DNA of 64,000 nt from Armillaria gallica. Lineage: Eukaryota > Basidiomycota > Agaricomycetes > Agaricales > Physalacriaceae. The notes under the pieces were generated by a model that had not been told where the DNA came from, did no database searches, and was given only the letters and a program-made list of their open reading frames with translations. How positions within the stretch are numbered: the stretch's first letter is position 1; every line of letters begins with the position of its first letter. Positions 36,633 to 48,745 of the stretch are shown here, one piece after another. The translations under genes and the position numbers were made by a program. The stretch covers positions 1,302,001 through 1,366,000 of the forward strand of contig JBANDB010000017.1 of assembly GCA_037576215.1 (NCBI GenBank). Reading direction: 5' to 3'.

Positions 36633-39600
36633 ATGGACCACTACGCTAGCCGCCGTAAGGACATGCTGGCTATCGTGAACCAGCTTCACAGTATAGGGTA
36701 CGTGCCCACATTCAGCCAGCAGGTAGCCGCTGATGCTACTTCCAGTGCTCAGACATATATAGAACTTCCCCGTATTGTTGTCATCGGTAACCAAAGTGCT
36801 GGTGAGCGCTTTGCCGTGCAAACTGTATTGGTGTACTCAATAAGACGCGTTCGAAGGCAAATCGAGTGTGGTGGAGGCGATATCTGGCGTGTGTGCCGTC
36901 TTTATCCTCCTTGCTACTGTTGACCTCCAGCTACCATAGATAACCGTACCCCGCGACGCGGGAACATGTACCCGATGTCCCATGGAATGCCGCCTTGCTT
37001 CAAGTGAAGATCCATGGTGCTGCCAAATATCCATCCGATACGAATTTGAACCGAACGGGGAGATGCGCCTCAAGGATGTCATCGAGCGTAAATTTGGAGA
37101 TCTCATCATGAAGAAAACCGAGGTCGAACTGATGCTGCGAAGAGCCCAGTGGGCTGTGCTCAATCCCGAGCTCTCGTACGAGCATATCCTTGTGATGAGC
37201 ATGCATGAGATGGATCAGAATTCGTCAAACGGCACTCTGCGGTTTTCTCGCAATGTCGTTTGTGTCGATCTCAAGGGCCCGGGTTTGACTGATCTTTCCT
37301 TCATTGATCTTCCAGGTATGGTTTCCATTGGTTTATGTTTATTTCCTCGGAGCTCACTACTCTGTAGGTATCATTCAAAATGCTGAGACCGAAACCGTTA
37401 AACTCGTTGAAGACATGGTCGTCTCACACATTGCGGGTAATTGTTTGATCCTCGTCGCACTTCCGATGACAGGCAAGCCCATATCTGTCATATCGTATTT
37501 CGTTAGCTCACGCTCTGCTCAAAGACGATGTGGAGAACCAAAAGGCGCTCAAGTTAGCTAACCTTGCTGATCCTCAGGGCCGTCGAACAATAGGTAGGCA
37601 CAATGCATGTCGCTCGCCGATGGCTTCGTAACCAGAAGATGCTTTCAGGTGTCCTTACCAAACCGGATATGCTACCGGAAGGGTCTGTAAAAACCCGTGC
37701 CCTCTGGCTGGATGTTGTCGAAGGGCGACGCTTCCCTCTCAAGCATGGTTATTACTGTACACGACACCCAGACGACGCCGACAGAAGCCAAGGTATGACC
37801 TCCGAAGAGGCGCGTAAAGCGGAGATGGAGTTTTTCGCCCGAACGGAACCCTGGAACATCTCCATCAAACTACATTATTTTGGCGTCAAAAATCTAACAG
37901 CGGCCTTAAGCAGCCTTCTCATACAGGTCATCCAGGAAGCGTAGGTTTTTTGGTTTCTTTTTATCGCACCCGTATTTAAAACTATCCCCCAGCCTGCCAA
38001 AGATACAGCTCGAAGCGACTCGACAATTGGAGACATGCCGAGACGAACTAGAGCGCCTACCAAAGCCGATCGTTGGCGATCCCGCTACTTACATGTTACA
38101 ACTCATTATGGCGCTCTGTGACGATGTCAATCTGCATGTTCGGGGAAGCCCTCAGACGAGCAAGATGATTCAGAACAACCGTGCAGCCTTTGCCAAGTTC
38201 AAGATTGATATCAGAAAGACAGCCCCCAATTTTGTATCTTCTGGCGAGGCAAAAGCGTCTGCTGACGATGAAGAATCTGATGAAGATGGAGGAGTACTTA
38301 CAGCATCGGCGCCATTCACGGTATCTGGTATGAGGAAGCATATACAGAGGTGGGGTTTCCGTTGCTAGTGACCTTACAATTCTTGATTTCATCCGACTAG
38401 ATCTGTAACGAGAGAATTACCCAACAACGTGCCATTCGACGCCAAAGTGGTGCTGATCACCAATTTCCAGCATTCATGGCCAAGTTCCGTCAAGTCATGC
38501 TTTGATGACGTTCGGAACACTGTTCTGAATACGCTTCTCTCCTGCGTGGATCATGAACGAATTGGACGGTACGATCTCTTGACGCATCATCTCCGGTATG
38601 TCTTCGTCTTCCTTCGGGTCGTGCTCCTCTCAACGTTTTCTTTGCCAGTTCCTTCGTTTCGGAGATTATATCAGAGCAATACGCGTCGTGCCACAAGATC
38701 CTAGAAGCTATCCTTGAAGTAGAGCTTTCGCCTTTCACACAGAATCTACATTATTTAGATTCTTGTTCGGAGAAGTGGCTGGCGAAATATAAAGGTGCCA
38801 GGCAAGAAAGGAAGAGTCAACCGGTGCCAGCGCCAGCGCCAGTACAAGCACTCAAACCTGCGGGATCGGGCTTCTCGCCAATACCGCCCAAGATGAGCTC
38901 CGGTGTCTTGTACCCCAGACCTTCGCCCCGCCCCTCAGACCTGCGTCTACGACTTGACTCTGATTCCTCTGATGAATGTATGGTTCAGTCTTATCGTGCT
39001 ACTTCAGTCTGACAGCGTACTCATCACTCCATCCGCGTCACACAGCGTCACAGGTCCCCACGTTCAAGTTCGGGACCAAGAACGGAATCAACACCAGTAC
39101 ACCGGCATCTACTAGTGCGCCAGTAGTCCCGATTTGGGATCAGCGCCCTAGTACATCGGGGACCTTCTTACCTGCGGAAAACATTTTCAGCTCGTTTGCC
39201 AGTGATAAGGAGAAGACGGACAAGGCGCTGGCAGCTCTAGCAGCTCTGGGATTCACCGGGCTGACTGCAGAAGACCTGGAGAAGCTTCATCCTGTCGACG
39301 AGTATGAGACGGAGCTGAAGGTTATGGCCGAGGTGAGGGGATATTTTCAGGTTTCATACAAGGTCCGTGCTTTCGTCTCCATTCCAATCTGCTTTACTTA
39401 GATTCTGTAGCGCATCATCGATTACGTGCCATCCCTCATTGACCTCAAGTTTGTCAAAGCTGTGGGGAAGGCGCTCCAGCCATTCTTGATTGAGAAGTTC
39501 GAGTTGGGGAGCAACGAGGCGAATGTCAAGTGCGCGAAGTATTTGGCGGAAGACCCGGTAGTGACAGCTGAAAGAGAGGAGCTAGGCGTGAAGAAGAGAC

Positions 39601-39647
39601 GTCTGGAGAAGGTGCAGGAGGAGTTGTATAGGTTCGGGGGGTTGTAG
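36633..39647 (+). CDS. Dynamin-family GTPase
   Basis: Dynamins are large GTPases that assemble on membranes and drive fission or vesicle transport. The GTPase domain shows G1 as GNQSAG|KSS across an intron (exon 1 36633-36801, exon 2 from 36856), the switch region VPRDAGTCTRCP, G3 DLPG and G4 TKPD. The middle and stalk part follows (LEATRQLETCRDELERLPKP and others), and the GTPase effector domain at the C-terminus contains YVPSLIDLKFVKAVG and ends EELYRFGGL with a TAG at 39645-39647. No PH domain is seen; a Pro/Ser-rich linker (PAPAPVQALKP, PRPSPRPS) stands where an insert is expected, so the protein is of the Vps1/Mx-like type rather than a classical dynamin with PH domain. Many short introns occur. 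A decayed copy of its 3' half lies at about 47762-48575. Confidence 0.92.
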
Positions 39648-39716
39648 ATGGATGGATGACCTTTTGTTTTCATTTTTGGGCTCGTATTGGATCTTGTATA
39701 TCTTGGTCAACTTAGT

Positions 39717-39842
39717 TCCTGCGTAGTATAATATCAATAGTCACGAATCATCATTGCCATTTTGGCATTTCCTACAGGAAAAGAAGTCAAATATACGAGA
39801 GCTATTCGGAGATAATGTAAACCGTAATCCTTTGAGAACTAA
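39717..39842. repeat. 3' flank shared by three secreted-protein copies
   Basis: This stretch, with words such as CGAATCATCATTGCCATTTTGGC in two parts, recurs with changes at about 43800-43953 and 48630-48745. In each case it lies between the secreted-protein gene and sequence to its left. Here it joins the real dynamin gene directly, which marks it as part of the original duplicated unit. Confidence 0.6.
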
Positions 39843-40679
39843 CTAAAATGGACAGAAACACCTCTCCCTGCAAAATCCATCACTGTTAGTGATGAAGTCG
39901 ATGGAACCGTCAGGCTGAGACTGTCCTCCACGATTGATCGCGTCCGAGGACGAGTGGCATTGGGTGAAAAGGGAACAACTCAAGAGGGGGCTTCCGTCCT
40001 ATTAAAACAGTCAGTACTCTCTCGCGGTAAGGCTAATAATATGAGCTTGCAGACCTTTCCGTTGACATCGTGGTACGCTGTATCAAGAAAGGTCAGGCAC
40101 AGACAACGAGGAATCAAGGAGAGAATAGGACGAACCGTTGACGAAAGCACATCCATTGACATTGTCGCACATGGCCTTGCAGGCTAGAATATCGCATCGT
40201 GAGAATCATTGGTTAGAAGACATGTAATCCGAATCGACACACCTTCAACACTATCGACTAATCCGAAGGTCATATAGTCGCCTGCCTGGGTCGCGCCGGT
40301 AAGGTTGCTAAACGTCTGGTGATATCCGTCGCTGCTCGGAGCGGGCAGGGTCGTGGGGCAGTCGAAGCCGTTGTTAAGTTGCGAGAGGAGCTGGCAGAGG
40401 TACTGCAAAAATAGTTAGCATTCCTCAAGCGGGGAAGGAGCGGTGGGTAAGACTAACGCTGTCCTTGAGCCAGGGAAGATCAGTAAAGAACGCGGGGAGA
40501 TTGCTGGGATCGTCGCCGAAGTACCATCCCGGCGTCGCGTCTTGCTCCCAGGGAGTGAGGGGAGCATTGTAGGAGGTCGCTGGAGTGAGGGAGTCCGCGA
40601 CCGCAGGATCTGTGGAGTTGTCACCACGGACCATGAGGGCGGTCGTAACGGTTACGAGGAGAGCAGAGAAAGAGAGCAT
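39843..40679 (-). CDS. Secreted cysteine-rich protein, family copy 1
   Basis: The ATG at 40679 begins with a signal peptide (MLSFSALLVTVTTALMVRG). The mature part has PWEQDATPGWYFGDDP and LPWLKDS, then after an intron GFDCPTT and TGATQAGDYMTFGLVDSV, then ACKAMCDNVNGCAFVN, then YHDVNGK, and finally GSPLLSCSLFTQCH and NRGGQSQPDGSIDFITNSDG with a Cys-rich tail ending at the TAG at 39843. The CxxxC...C arrangement followed by LxCSLF resembles a PAN/Apple-type disulfide pattern, which is an inference only. Similar small secreted proteins are known from mushroom genomes and are sometimes expressed in fruiting bodies; the exact function is not known. At least four introns of about 50 bases interrupt it. 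It is one of four tandem copies and shares its promoter with the others. Confidence 0.82.
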
Positions 40680-40751
40680 TGTAGTAGATGAACGCTGTAG
40701 CACTTAGGTGAAGCTGAAGTTGCTGGAGAATGAACGATATTCTCCCTCCAA

Positions 40752-40766
40752 TTTATAGCGACGCGT
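40752..40766 (-). promoter_or_regulatory. TATA box with ACGCGT motif, copy 1
   Basis: The minus strand reads ACGCGT, then three to four bases, then TATAAA, about 75 bases upstream of the ATG. The same pair occurs before every gene copy of this family. ACGCGT is the known core of the MluI cell-cycle box bound by MBF-type factors in yeasts; its use here is inferred. Confidence 0.55.
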
Positions 40767-43700
40767 TCAGGTCCACACATGGCGCGCAAACGTGTCTTCG
40801 AGTACCTGAGAGCGGAGTGCGAGTATTGACTGATGTTATGGGTACCTGCAAGAACTGCAGTTCCTTGATTTTTCAGAACTTTATGTCGAGTACCTGAGCA
40901 GATGAATAGGAACCCAGACACAGCAGTCGTGAATCTTGACAGCTTTTGGCATACGCCGCCCCGGGAAAGGTTCGATTCGCTGATCCAGGCGCTGAGAAAG
41001 CTTACGTGAGAAGAAAAACTCCGCTTCTCTATTGTGATGGGCGAGCGTGCATCTACGAGCGTGACCGAGTACTGAAGCAAAGCGGCCATAGTCAATTAAA
41101 GTATGATCCTCCTTGAAATTGATCCTAAGTGCATGTGATGATGACAGATTTTGATGAGGGAAATTCGTAAGCTCCGTTGGTCTCGAAAAGCGAAAGGCAC
41201 GATAACCCACGAGCGTGTGTGCAAATATGAGAACAATAAAATCGTTGGGTGGTTGGGACAGCCTCAACCCGGACTTGTTATTGTGCTAAGCAAAAGAAAT
41301 ACTATGATCAGCAAAAAAAACACAGAAACATCAGCGCCCGGGTAATCCAATCACCCACGGAAACCTTAGCGGAAGAAATGCGACCTTCCGGCAACAGTAT
41401 CTCAGTAAGTGAGGTGCGGAGCGGCCTTTCCAAACTTCCATGGTCAGCGGGCCGGCTTTAGGGTCTTAAAAGAACAAGAACAAGCCACAAGCTGCCGACA
41501 GTGAGGCCCCAACAATGTCACTCGGAGAGGACAAGATGAGAGAGTGTACTATTTATTGTGACAGGTACATAACAGGCAAGGCATGCCAGATTAAAATTTA
41601 AAATTTGACAGCTTTGACAGACGCAAGCGAATGCCGCCACGGCATAGCCCTAAAAGTTCCCATATCTGGTCTTTTACCTCCGGTCACAAGCGATTGCCGA
41701 CGAAATCTAAAATTTTGGTTAAATAGTATTTACAGTATGCCGCCATCGTGCCGACGCATTCTCCGCACGGCACCAAGACAAAAGCAATACGATCAATGTT
41801 TACAGTCCGGAGTCTCACTGGAGTCTGGTTCGGGGCCTCTCAGGATCAGCTCGGGATCAAGCCTTCTGAAGCAACAATATCAGGAGGACTTTGGGAGGAC
41901 TTGCCAAGTTGTCAACAAGGAACCTGCTCGACCTTGCGCGACTCATCTGGAGCTTACGGCTGGACATCGTTCTAGCTGGCACTGGCACCAGCACTGCCAA
42001 AGCACCTACTGATGCATTGGCTCGCTCTCGAGCTCAGGTTGTAAACATAACACGGCAGACCAGATATCTTCGCACTTAATTATGAACGATTTTTCAACCC
42101 AAGTCGACTCGAAAGGTATGAATATCCCATTTCGAGCCACCGTCAATGCCTCTCGATGTGGCAATAGCGCCCAGGGCCTGCGCCTAGTTATCAATGCCAG
42201 ACATAAACGAGCAGACTAAAACGGAACGATGGAACACGATCGATTGATCCTCGGAAAGTTCGGCGAACTACCCACGCTAAAGAATCGAGCAACAGAAAAT
42301 TCATTAATGGAAAGTCTAGGCGGGGTGAACTAGCCCACGTGGTGCGCTGTTCTCCCCATGCACCTTGATAGTCTCTGCCACACTCTGATTGCGTCTGCAG
42401 ATCCCGGCCATTATCTTCTTCTCTGTCTATTTGAAATATTTATTCCAGAATCGACAGCAGACCAACAGCAGACAGTATGTCCGTTACGAAAGGCCATGTA
42501 CCCAAGCTTCGTATAGCATACCTTGTCATGTCTCTGGTGATGAAGAATGGACCATTTAGCCGACAGTATTAAACAATGAGATGATAAACCGGTCAGCCCC
42601 CATCAACAACTTCACGCAGGTAACGAATTTCCTGCTTTGTTCTGTACGGCTATCTTAGCTATTTCTAACATGAAATTTTTACCTATGCGCTGCGGGATAA
42701 TATTTATAAATTGTTAAGGATCACGGGGCGAGTTAACTCGCGACTTCGATCCTTCAGGCCTCAGGCTCGTTCATCATGCATCGGGGTCGAAGTCAACTGG
42801 AAGATCATAGCCTCTCTGTTCAGTGGCGGCGTCTCACGTATCGTCGACGCTCGAGCCGTCTACATCACCGTTGCTATTAATTCCCGATGGGAGCCAAATA
42901 GCGTACCTGGACGGAGCATTGCAGATCGATGTTAGCCGTGACGGTCGTCGCGACAAAGAGGGATTCACTACACGACATAGTAGCCAGGCCAGTTTATAAC
43001 CATCGAAATGAACACATGCTGTTTGAAGTTCCTGCAAAAGGGATGAACTTTATTGGAAGTTTGGAAGAATACAATGAACGGGACCTCTATCATTAAAATT
43101 CTGATCGCTGGAAGATTCCGGGCACAGCCCATAGCGCCGGGCAACATTCAGAGGTTGCTTTCCTTAGGTCTCGCTTAGTTCTAAGCCGAGTAAACGCGCC
43201 AGGTACGTGTAAGGGAAGATGCAATTCAGGGTCGAGTGCATGCTCGCTTGTGCCCCAACTTCTAAGCTTAGAGGCCTGGACAGGACTAGTTTCGTTGTGG
43301 CTGTGGGGAAGGCTGCGCTGGGGAGAAAGGAAACGAATTCTTTCGCGCGAAGCATTTGGCTGGGGATCCGATAGCGGCGACTGTAATTAGGTGGGAGATA
43401 GGCGCGAAGATGGCGCGGCGGGAGAAGGATCACGAAGAGTTGCTCAAGTCTGAGGGAGCTTCTTGCATCGGTATAGACGCATCTTGCGTTGCTTGCTTTC
43501 GTATTATCATAGTATGGTGGTAGACAACTCACAGCAGCGAGCATCAGCCTTCGTAATATGTGAGATTCTCAGCATACGGAAAGAACAAGCCAGCAGTGAT
43601 AAATTTGTCAACACTCGTCGAGATGCGGTACAGCAATAGATAACCGTCTTTTGTCACCCGAATCTCACACTAATAAGGAATCCAAAAGGAATTGAAGAGG

Positions 43701-43953
43701 CGAGAAAAAAATGCGTGCCATGTTCATTCGTTCGTGCTCGGCGAATGAATTTGGCCGGGCCTCGCGTACAGTCAAAATATGTTCAATAAATGTCACATTG
43801 TATAGTATCAGTACTAGTCACAAATCATAACTGCCATTTTGGCCCTTTCTAAAGATCCACCAAGAAGAACAAAAATACGGAGAGAACTAGTCCAAAATAT
43901 CCAAAACGTAATCCTTTCGTTTGATGCTAAGTACGAGGGTTGTACTTGGCCAA
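40767..43953. other. Shared upstream block and intergenic stretch
   Basis: The first 430 bases (to about 41200) are the conserved upstream block of the secreted-protein family. Between 41500 and 43700 only scattered frames appear; 41891-42079 and 42834-43037 look weakly coding but have no recognisable motif. The last part (from about 43800) is the shared 3' flank of copy 2. Confidence 0.45.
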
Positions 43954-44820
43954 TTAAGCACATGAGCAGGTCTGGGCGCAGTATCCGTCACTGTTAGTGA
44001 TGAAGTCGATGGTGCCATCAGCCTGAGTCTGTCCTCCACGGTTCACCGCGTCCACGAGAGTGTGGCACCGGGTGAAGAGCGAACAGGTCAACAGGGGACT
44101 TCCGTTCTATTGGAACAATCAGTATCATCTCCCGTGCAATGGCTGAACAAAGCAGACCTTTCCGTTGACATCATGGTATGCTGTATCAAAGAAGGTCAGA
44201 CAGAGTAAACGAGGTAAAGAATAAGACGAACAGTTGACGAAAATGCATCCGGTAACGCTGTCGCACATGTCCTTGCAGGCTAAAACATCGCGTCGTGAGA
44301 ATTGTCGGCTAGAAGATAGATAATCCGAATGGACATACCAGCGACAGTGTCGACCAGTCCGTAGGTCATGTAGTCGGGCGATTGGGTTGCACCGGTGTAG
44401 TTGTAAAACAACTGGCTGTAGCCATCGGTGGAAGGAGGAGGGCTTTGGTGGAAAGGAGCTGTGGGGCACACGAAGCCAGCATCGAGTAAGCTGAGGAGCC
44501 AGCAAATGTACTGTTAGGAATGAAACATCAGCAATTTTGTACACGAGAAAGCGGCGAGAAAAACTGACGCTGTCCTTGAGCCAGGGCAGGTCGGAGAAGG
44601 CGTCGGGGACGTTGTCGGGAGCGTCGCCGTAGTACCAACCGGGCGTTCCATTCTGGTCCCAAGGAACAATGGGAGCACCGAAGGAGTTACTTTCGTTGAG
44701 CTGGGAGCTGATGCTGGCCAAGGCTTGGGCGTCTGTGGAGCTCAAGCCTGCAGTGTTGGCTGCGCCGCGGACGGTGATGGCAGTGGCGACGGTTACGAGG
44801 AGAGTAGAGAAGGAGAGCAT
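43954..44820 (-). CDS. Secreted cysteine-rich protein, family copy 2
   Basis: The ATG at 44820 starts a signal peptide (MLSFSTLLVTVATAITVRG). Then follow PWDQNGTPGWYYGDAP, LPWLKDS, and after an intron ICWLLSLLDAGFVCPT, a Pro/Ser-rich spacer, TGATQSPDYMTYGLVDTV, ACKDMCDSVTGCIFVN, SYHDVNGK, and GSPLLTCSLFTRCHT leading to NRGGQTQADGTIDFIT and NSDGYCAQTCSCA, with a TAA at 43954. About ten cysteines are present in the mature protein. The exon and intron layout matches that of the copy at 39843. The protein is predicted to be secreted. Its promoter carries the ACGCGTTCAGG word twice (44901 and about 44919), unlike the other copies. Confidence 0.85.
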
Positions 44821-44891
44821 TGTAGTGGATGAAGGATGAAGGACTTTGGTGAAGCTCAAGTTAATGAAAAGAAACGATGCTTTCCGTTCCA

Positions 44892-44929
44892 TTTATAGAG
44901 ACGCGTTCAGGTCCGAGGACGCGTTCAGG
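44892..44929 (-). promoter_or_regulatory. TATA box with doubled ACGCGT motif, copy 2
   Basis: TATAAA on the minus strand (44892-44897) is followed upstream by ACGCGTTCAGG at 44901 and again at about 44919. The gene start is 72 bases away. Only this copy has the motif twice. Confidence 0.55.
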
Positions 44930-47761
44930 CTGCGCATGATCCGCGATTCGCGAATGGGTATGAGGTGCCTAAGCGCGGAACGCGAGGTATTGCGAGTACC
45001 TGCATAGAAGCGTAGCCAGTTCCTGGATCTTCATGAAATTTAAGGCAAGTACCTGAGCAAATGAATAGGAATCAATACGTACTTAGACTCTTGTCAGGCT
45101 TCTGCATAGGCCGGCCCTCTTTCAAGCGTTGAAGGAAGCTTCTGTGGGAAGAAAACGGCCATTTCTCTTCTATAATGCAGAACGTGTACCCGCGAAAGTC
45201 ACCGGAACCAAGGGGCAAACAACTATCGTCGCTTGCAGAGTGCTCCTCCTTGGAAATGTGGCCCTTAACGCGTGCGATATAACAGAGTTTTGATGAAATA
45301 TTACCGGTGAGCTCCATCAGTTACCCCGCGAGAACGGCGATTGAAGTCGACCGAGAGTGAAATCTGAGGATTTCGTTGAATACTCGAGTGATTCTAATGC
45401 CTGTCGATGTTCCATAGCAAACACAGCCTACTAGGTAGTAAAGGCACAAGATCGGACCACAAAACACACTTGCTGAATATTACAAGTTCTCGTATGCCGG
45501 CCCCCACGGGTAGCCAAGAGAAATAACATCTAGTGATTCGCGGAACGGGCGCGGGCCCAGTGGGCCCGGCTTTCGAGAGTTCAGCCTTGGATAGTTAGTA
45601 AGAGTGGCCTAAGCCTGAAAACGAGGCTAGGCTAGCTTGAATTGAGCGAACGTTCGAAGGCTGCACCAGAGCCCATTAAACAGAGGTCGAACCATATTAA
45701 CGAAGTCTTCTTGCGAGCCCGGGAAGCCCAGGGCTTCGACCAGGTCAGGACCAGCCTAGCTGTGCAGTTGTTAAACAAATATCTTCGTCAGCAGCAGAAT
45801 AGGCTTGCCAAAGGTACGTCTGGTGGCGTCATTCTCAGCTGCGGACTGGCGTATCGGCTCGGCTCTCTTTTCGTTCAGGTGGGCTCCGAACATAGCGGAT
45901 GTCGATATCTTCTACAGGTTACTAGGCCACCCGACGGTGGCTAGTAGCGATCTCACGATTGCCGAGTTTCTATATGACAAGCTGAGAAAAAAATCTAATA
46001 ATATTGGCATAGTCGCGGCACGATTACAGCGAAGTCACGTTTAAGGTCATCGAGAGAGATCCATGCTTTCCCTACGCATGGTCATAAACTTCAGAAGACT
46101 ATATGTATAAAAAATAACCCTTACTACGAAACGAGATCGCCAGATAATTCGTTGAACCAGTCGTACGGTATTTGAATACATGTTTCGGTATCGCGTTCTG
46201 TGCCCTGAATAACGCGGAACATATCTAGAAAGGTAGTTAATGCAAACAGTAGTGTCACATCTCCAACTTTAAATAAACATCACGAAAACATGGAACGCTG
46301 GCCCAAGTCCCCGAGTGGGTCAGCAGCCTATTCGACGAGCCGCAATCGTGCCTGCCGATCTTATCGATATTTATTAATTTCTACATTCTCATTCAACAAC
46401 ACAACTGATATGAATTTCACGTACCTCGATCGCCTTGAAGACTAGTGCGAAATATCCTGGCACGTCCTTGATATACGGGCATAGCATCGTTTCACCCGCA
46501 GTAGCGGTAAATTTGACTATCTGAATGGAAGCGCTGATATCAAGGGGTTGAGCCATGCGAATAGTGGAGTATTGATAGTTGGACAGCTTCGGGGCCAATG
46601 TCAGCGTCATTAACAACATCGCGATTCGCGGTACAGGTGACAGATTTGATTTGTTCTTTACTGGCATATCTGAGAGAAAAAGGACAAAAGCAAACACAGC
46701 GAGCGCACTGCCCAAAGATTTTCCGAGTCTTAGCCCGATGCTTCACCATGGTTTTCAAGTCGTAAGATCACAGAAATGAACCATTAGCTATGTTTCGATG
46801 TCTGAAGGAGAGCAAGCAGCAGAGAAAACGACATAGGGCAGTTCTGTAGTAGCCAGACGTAACTTTACCAATGTTAACCGTACATCCTCTGCAACACAAA
46901 GACGACGTACCGAGGCCCAAATTGCAACGAAAAAATGCACGAGAATGCGCATACAGGGCGTAAGTAATCGCTAGAGGCCGCAAGACGACGCCGGTGATGG
47001 TGGTATAAGGAAAAGAGCGGATGCCGCCAATTGTCACCTGCCATTTTAGGACTTGACAATCAACCACCATCGACTCATGGCTCGACGTATATGCTCCCTC
47101 CTTCCGACAATGCCCACCGACGATGGTGCATTGTATTCGGAATAAAGGCCTTGCTCGTTGTCTAGCGCGTAGAACTGCCTAAGCAGAAAGCGACGTCTAC
47201 CAGACAAATTCTCAAAATTGGTCCAGATACACAGGTATGTTAGCCAATACGTCTCTCTTGCCTTAGAATGCCGATAAATGTGTTCATTGTTGAGATTATA
47301 TCCTTGTAGAACGCTCGGGAAGGTACTAGGAATATTTCTCTTTCCTCATTAGCGTTATCAACATTGGTCACACTAGCACAACATAGGGTATCTCGAGACG
47401 TGATATGTGGTTCGCACTGTCTTGCCCTATCATCCTCATCTATCTGACACGCAATGGTATTTTTTTTTGTCGCGGGATTATCTTGGCTTGCTCTGATTCT
47501 CATCAAAAATCATATCGGGACGATAAAGTACTCCCTCCCAAAGTCAAGCAACGTGAAGGGAGTATTTGAGTGCTCTGTGTCACGTAACTATCTTCGCAGG
47601 TTGGCTGTCGACCTTCATTCCGCTTTACCTTGTTTACTTACACCTCTGAAAGAAGGTAGCATCCACATCGATGTTCATCTTGGTACGACAAGGACGCCGC
47701 GAATACAGCATCTGCAGAGACGAATGGGTCAGAATATCCCTACGAAATCGCTGACAAACGG
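44930..47761. other. Shared upstream block, then unassigned DNA
   Basis: Up to about 45370 this is the conserved upstream block of the family. A perfect inverted repeat CGGGCCCA-GTG-GGCCCG-like hairpin lies near 45550. Frames at 45642-46044 and 46389-46779 carry no recognisable domain. No gene is called. Confidence 0.4.
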
Positions 47762-48575
47762 ATCTGTCACGGAGAAATGCCCGACAACACTCCGTTCAAG
47801 GCTAAAGTCTTACGCACCATTTGTTTCTGGCGTTTGTAGCCAGACATCATCAAGACACGTTGCTGGAAAACTGTTCGAATGTGCTTCTGACTTGTTGGGA
47901 TCATGAGAGACTCGGGCGGTACGGACAGCAGCACTCCAGCCTGCGCTGCCGTCTGGCTTCCCCTTGATTCCACCCAGCCCATTTGTTCAGTGTGCCTACT
48001 TATAGGCCATCAGCCATAATTTTGGTTCCTGGTCAGCGTATGTTGGTTCCTATCGTGCTCCTGAGGACCGCCAAAGTCTGACAGTACCACTTGGCTACCT
48101 CCTTCGACTCGCACCACATAGAGCCCCGCAGGTTCCAACAGCAGAATGGACCCTCCGACATCCATCCGTTCCAATGAGGCCGCCCATCTCCTCGATGCAT
48201 TCGAAAGAAGCATGCGTAGCTCGGTCCGATCCTCCCGGGCGGCGAACCGTCTCCGCAGATGAAGAAAAAACATGAGACGATATGCTAGTGTGCCTGTCGA
48301 TAAGCATGAGGAGGCGTTTTCTGAAGCTCGAAGGCTAAGGCTGTGGTGGATGCTATCTTCAGATGGTCATGTAAGGTTCATTTAATGATCGTCTTTTCTT
48401 TCGTACATCTCTGATGGAGAGGGTTGCAGCATCTTATCTAATACGTTGCATCTCCATTGAAGGTCATCAAGGGTGGGAAAGGAGCTCTAGCCATTTTTAA
48501 TTAAGAAGTTCGAGTTGGGGAGTAACGAGGCTTTATTGGATGTCAAGTGTGCGCGAAGTGCTTGGGTTGATTTTA
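47762..48575 (+). pseudogene. Decayed copy of the dynamin 3' half
   Basis: The start GATCTGTCACGGAGAAATGC parallels dynamin 38400 onward (ATCTGTAACGAGAGAATTACC in two parts), and GGATCATGAGAGACTCGG parallels the sequence before GGACGGTAC in the gene. Farther on, GAAGGCTAAGGCTGTGGTGG and ATCTTCAGATGGTCATG match the start of the effector domain, and near 48490 GAAGTTCGAGTTGGGGAG is identical to the gene's coding sequence. Between them lies an intron-like stretch (about 48360-48430) in the position of a dynamin intron, so the copy came from DNA and not from a spliced mRNA. Frame shifts and stops break the reading frame. The part at 48040-48290 is too diverged to align by eye. Confidence 0.78.
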
Positions 48576-48745
48576 AATGTAAGCTAGTTCGTTCCCACTG
48601 CTAGCGCTCGTCAGTCACCATATAGTGCAATATTGTAAGTAGGAACGAATCATCACTGGCATCTTTGGCATTTTGTTAAGCATGGGGTGACAAAGAACCG
48701 TATGTAGCTATTCAAATCACCCGCGGCATCGCTCGAAACAACCAA

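Noticed and set aside
45540..45570. GC-rich palindrome near 45550
   Set aside because: It is short and single, with no associated gene, so it is not informative by itself.
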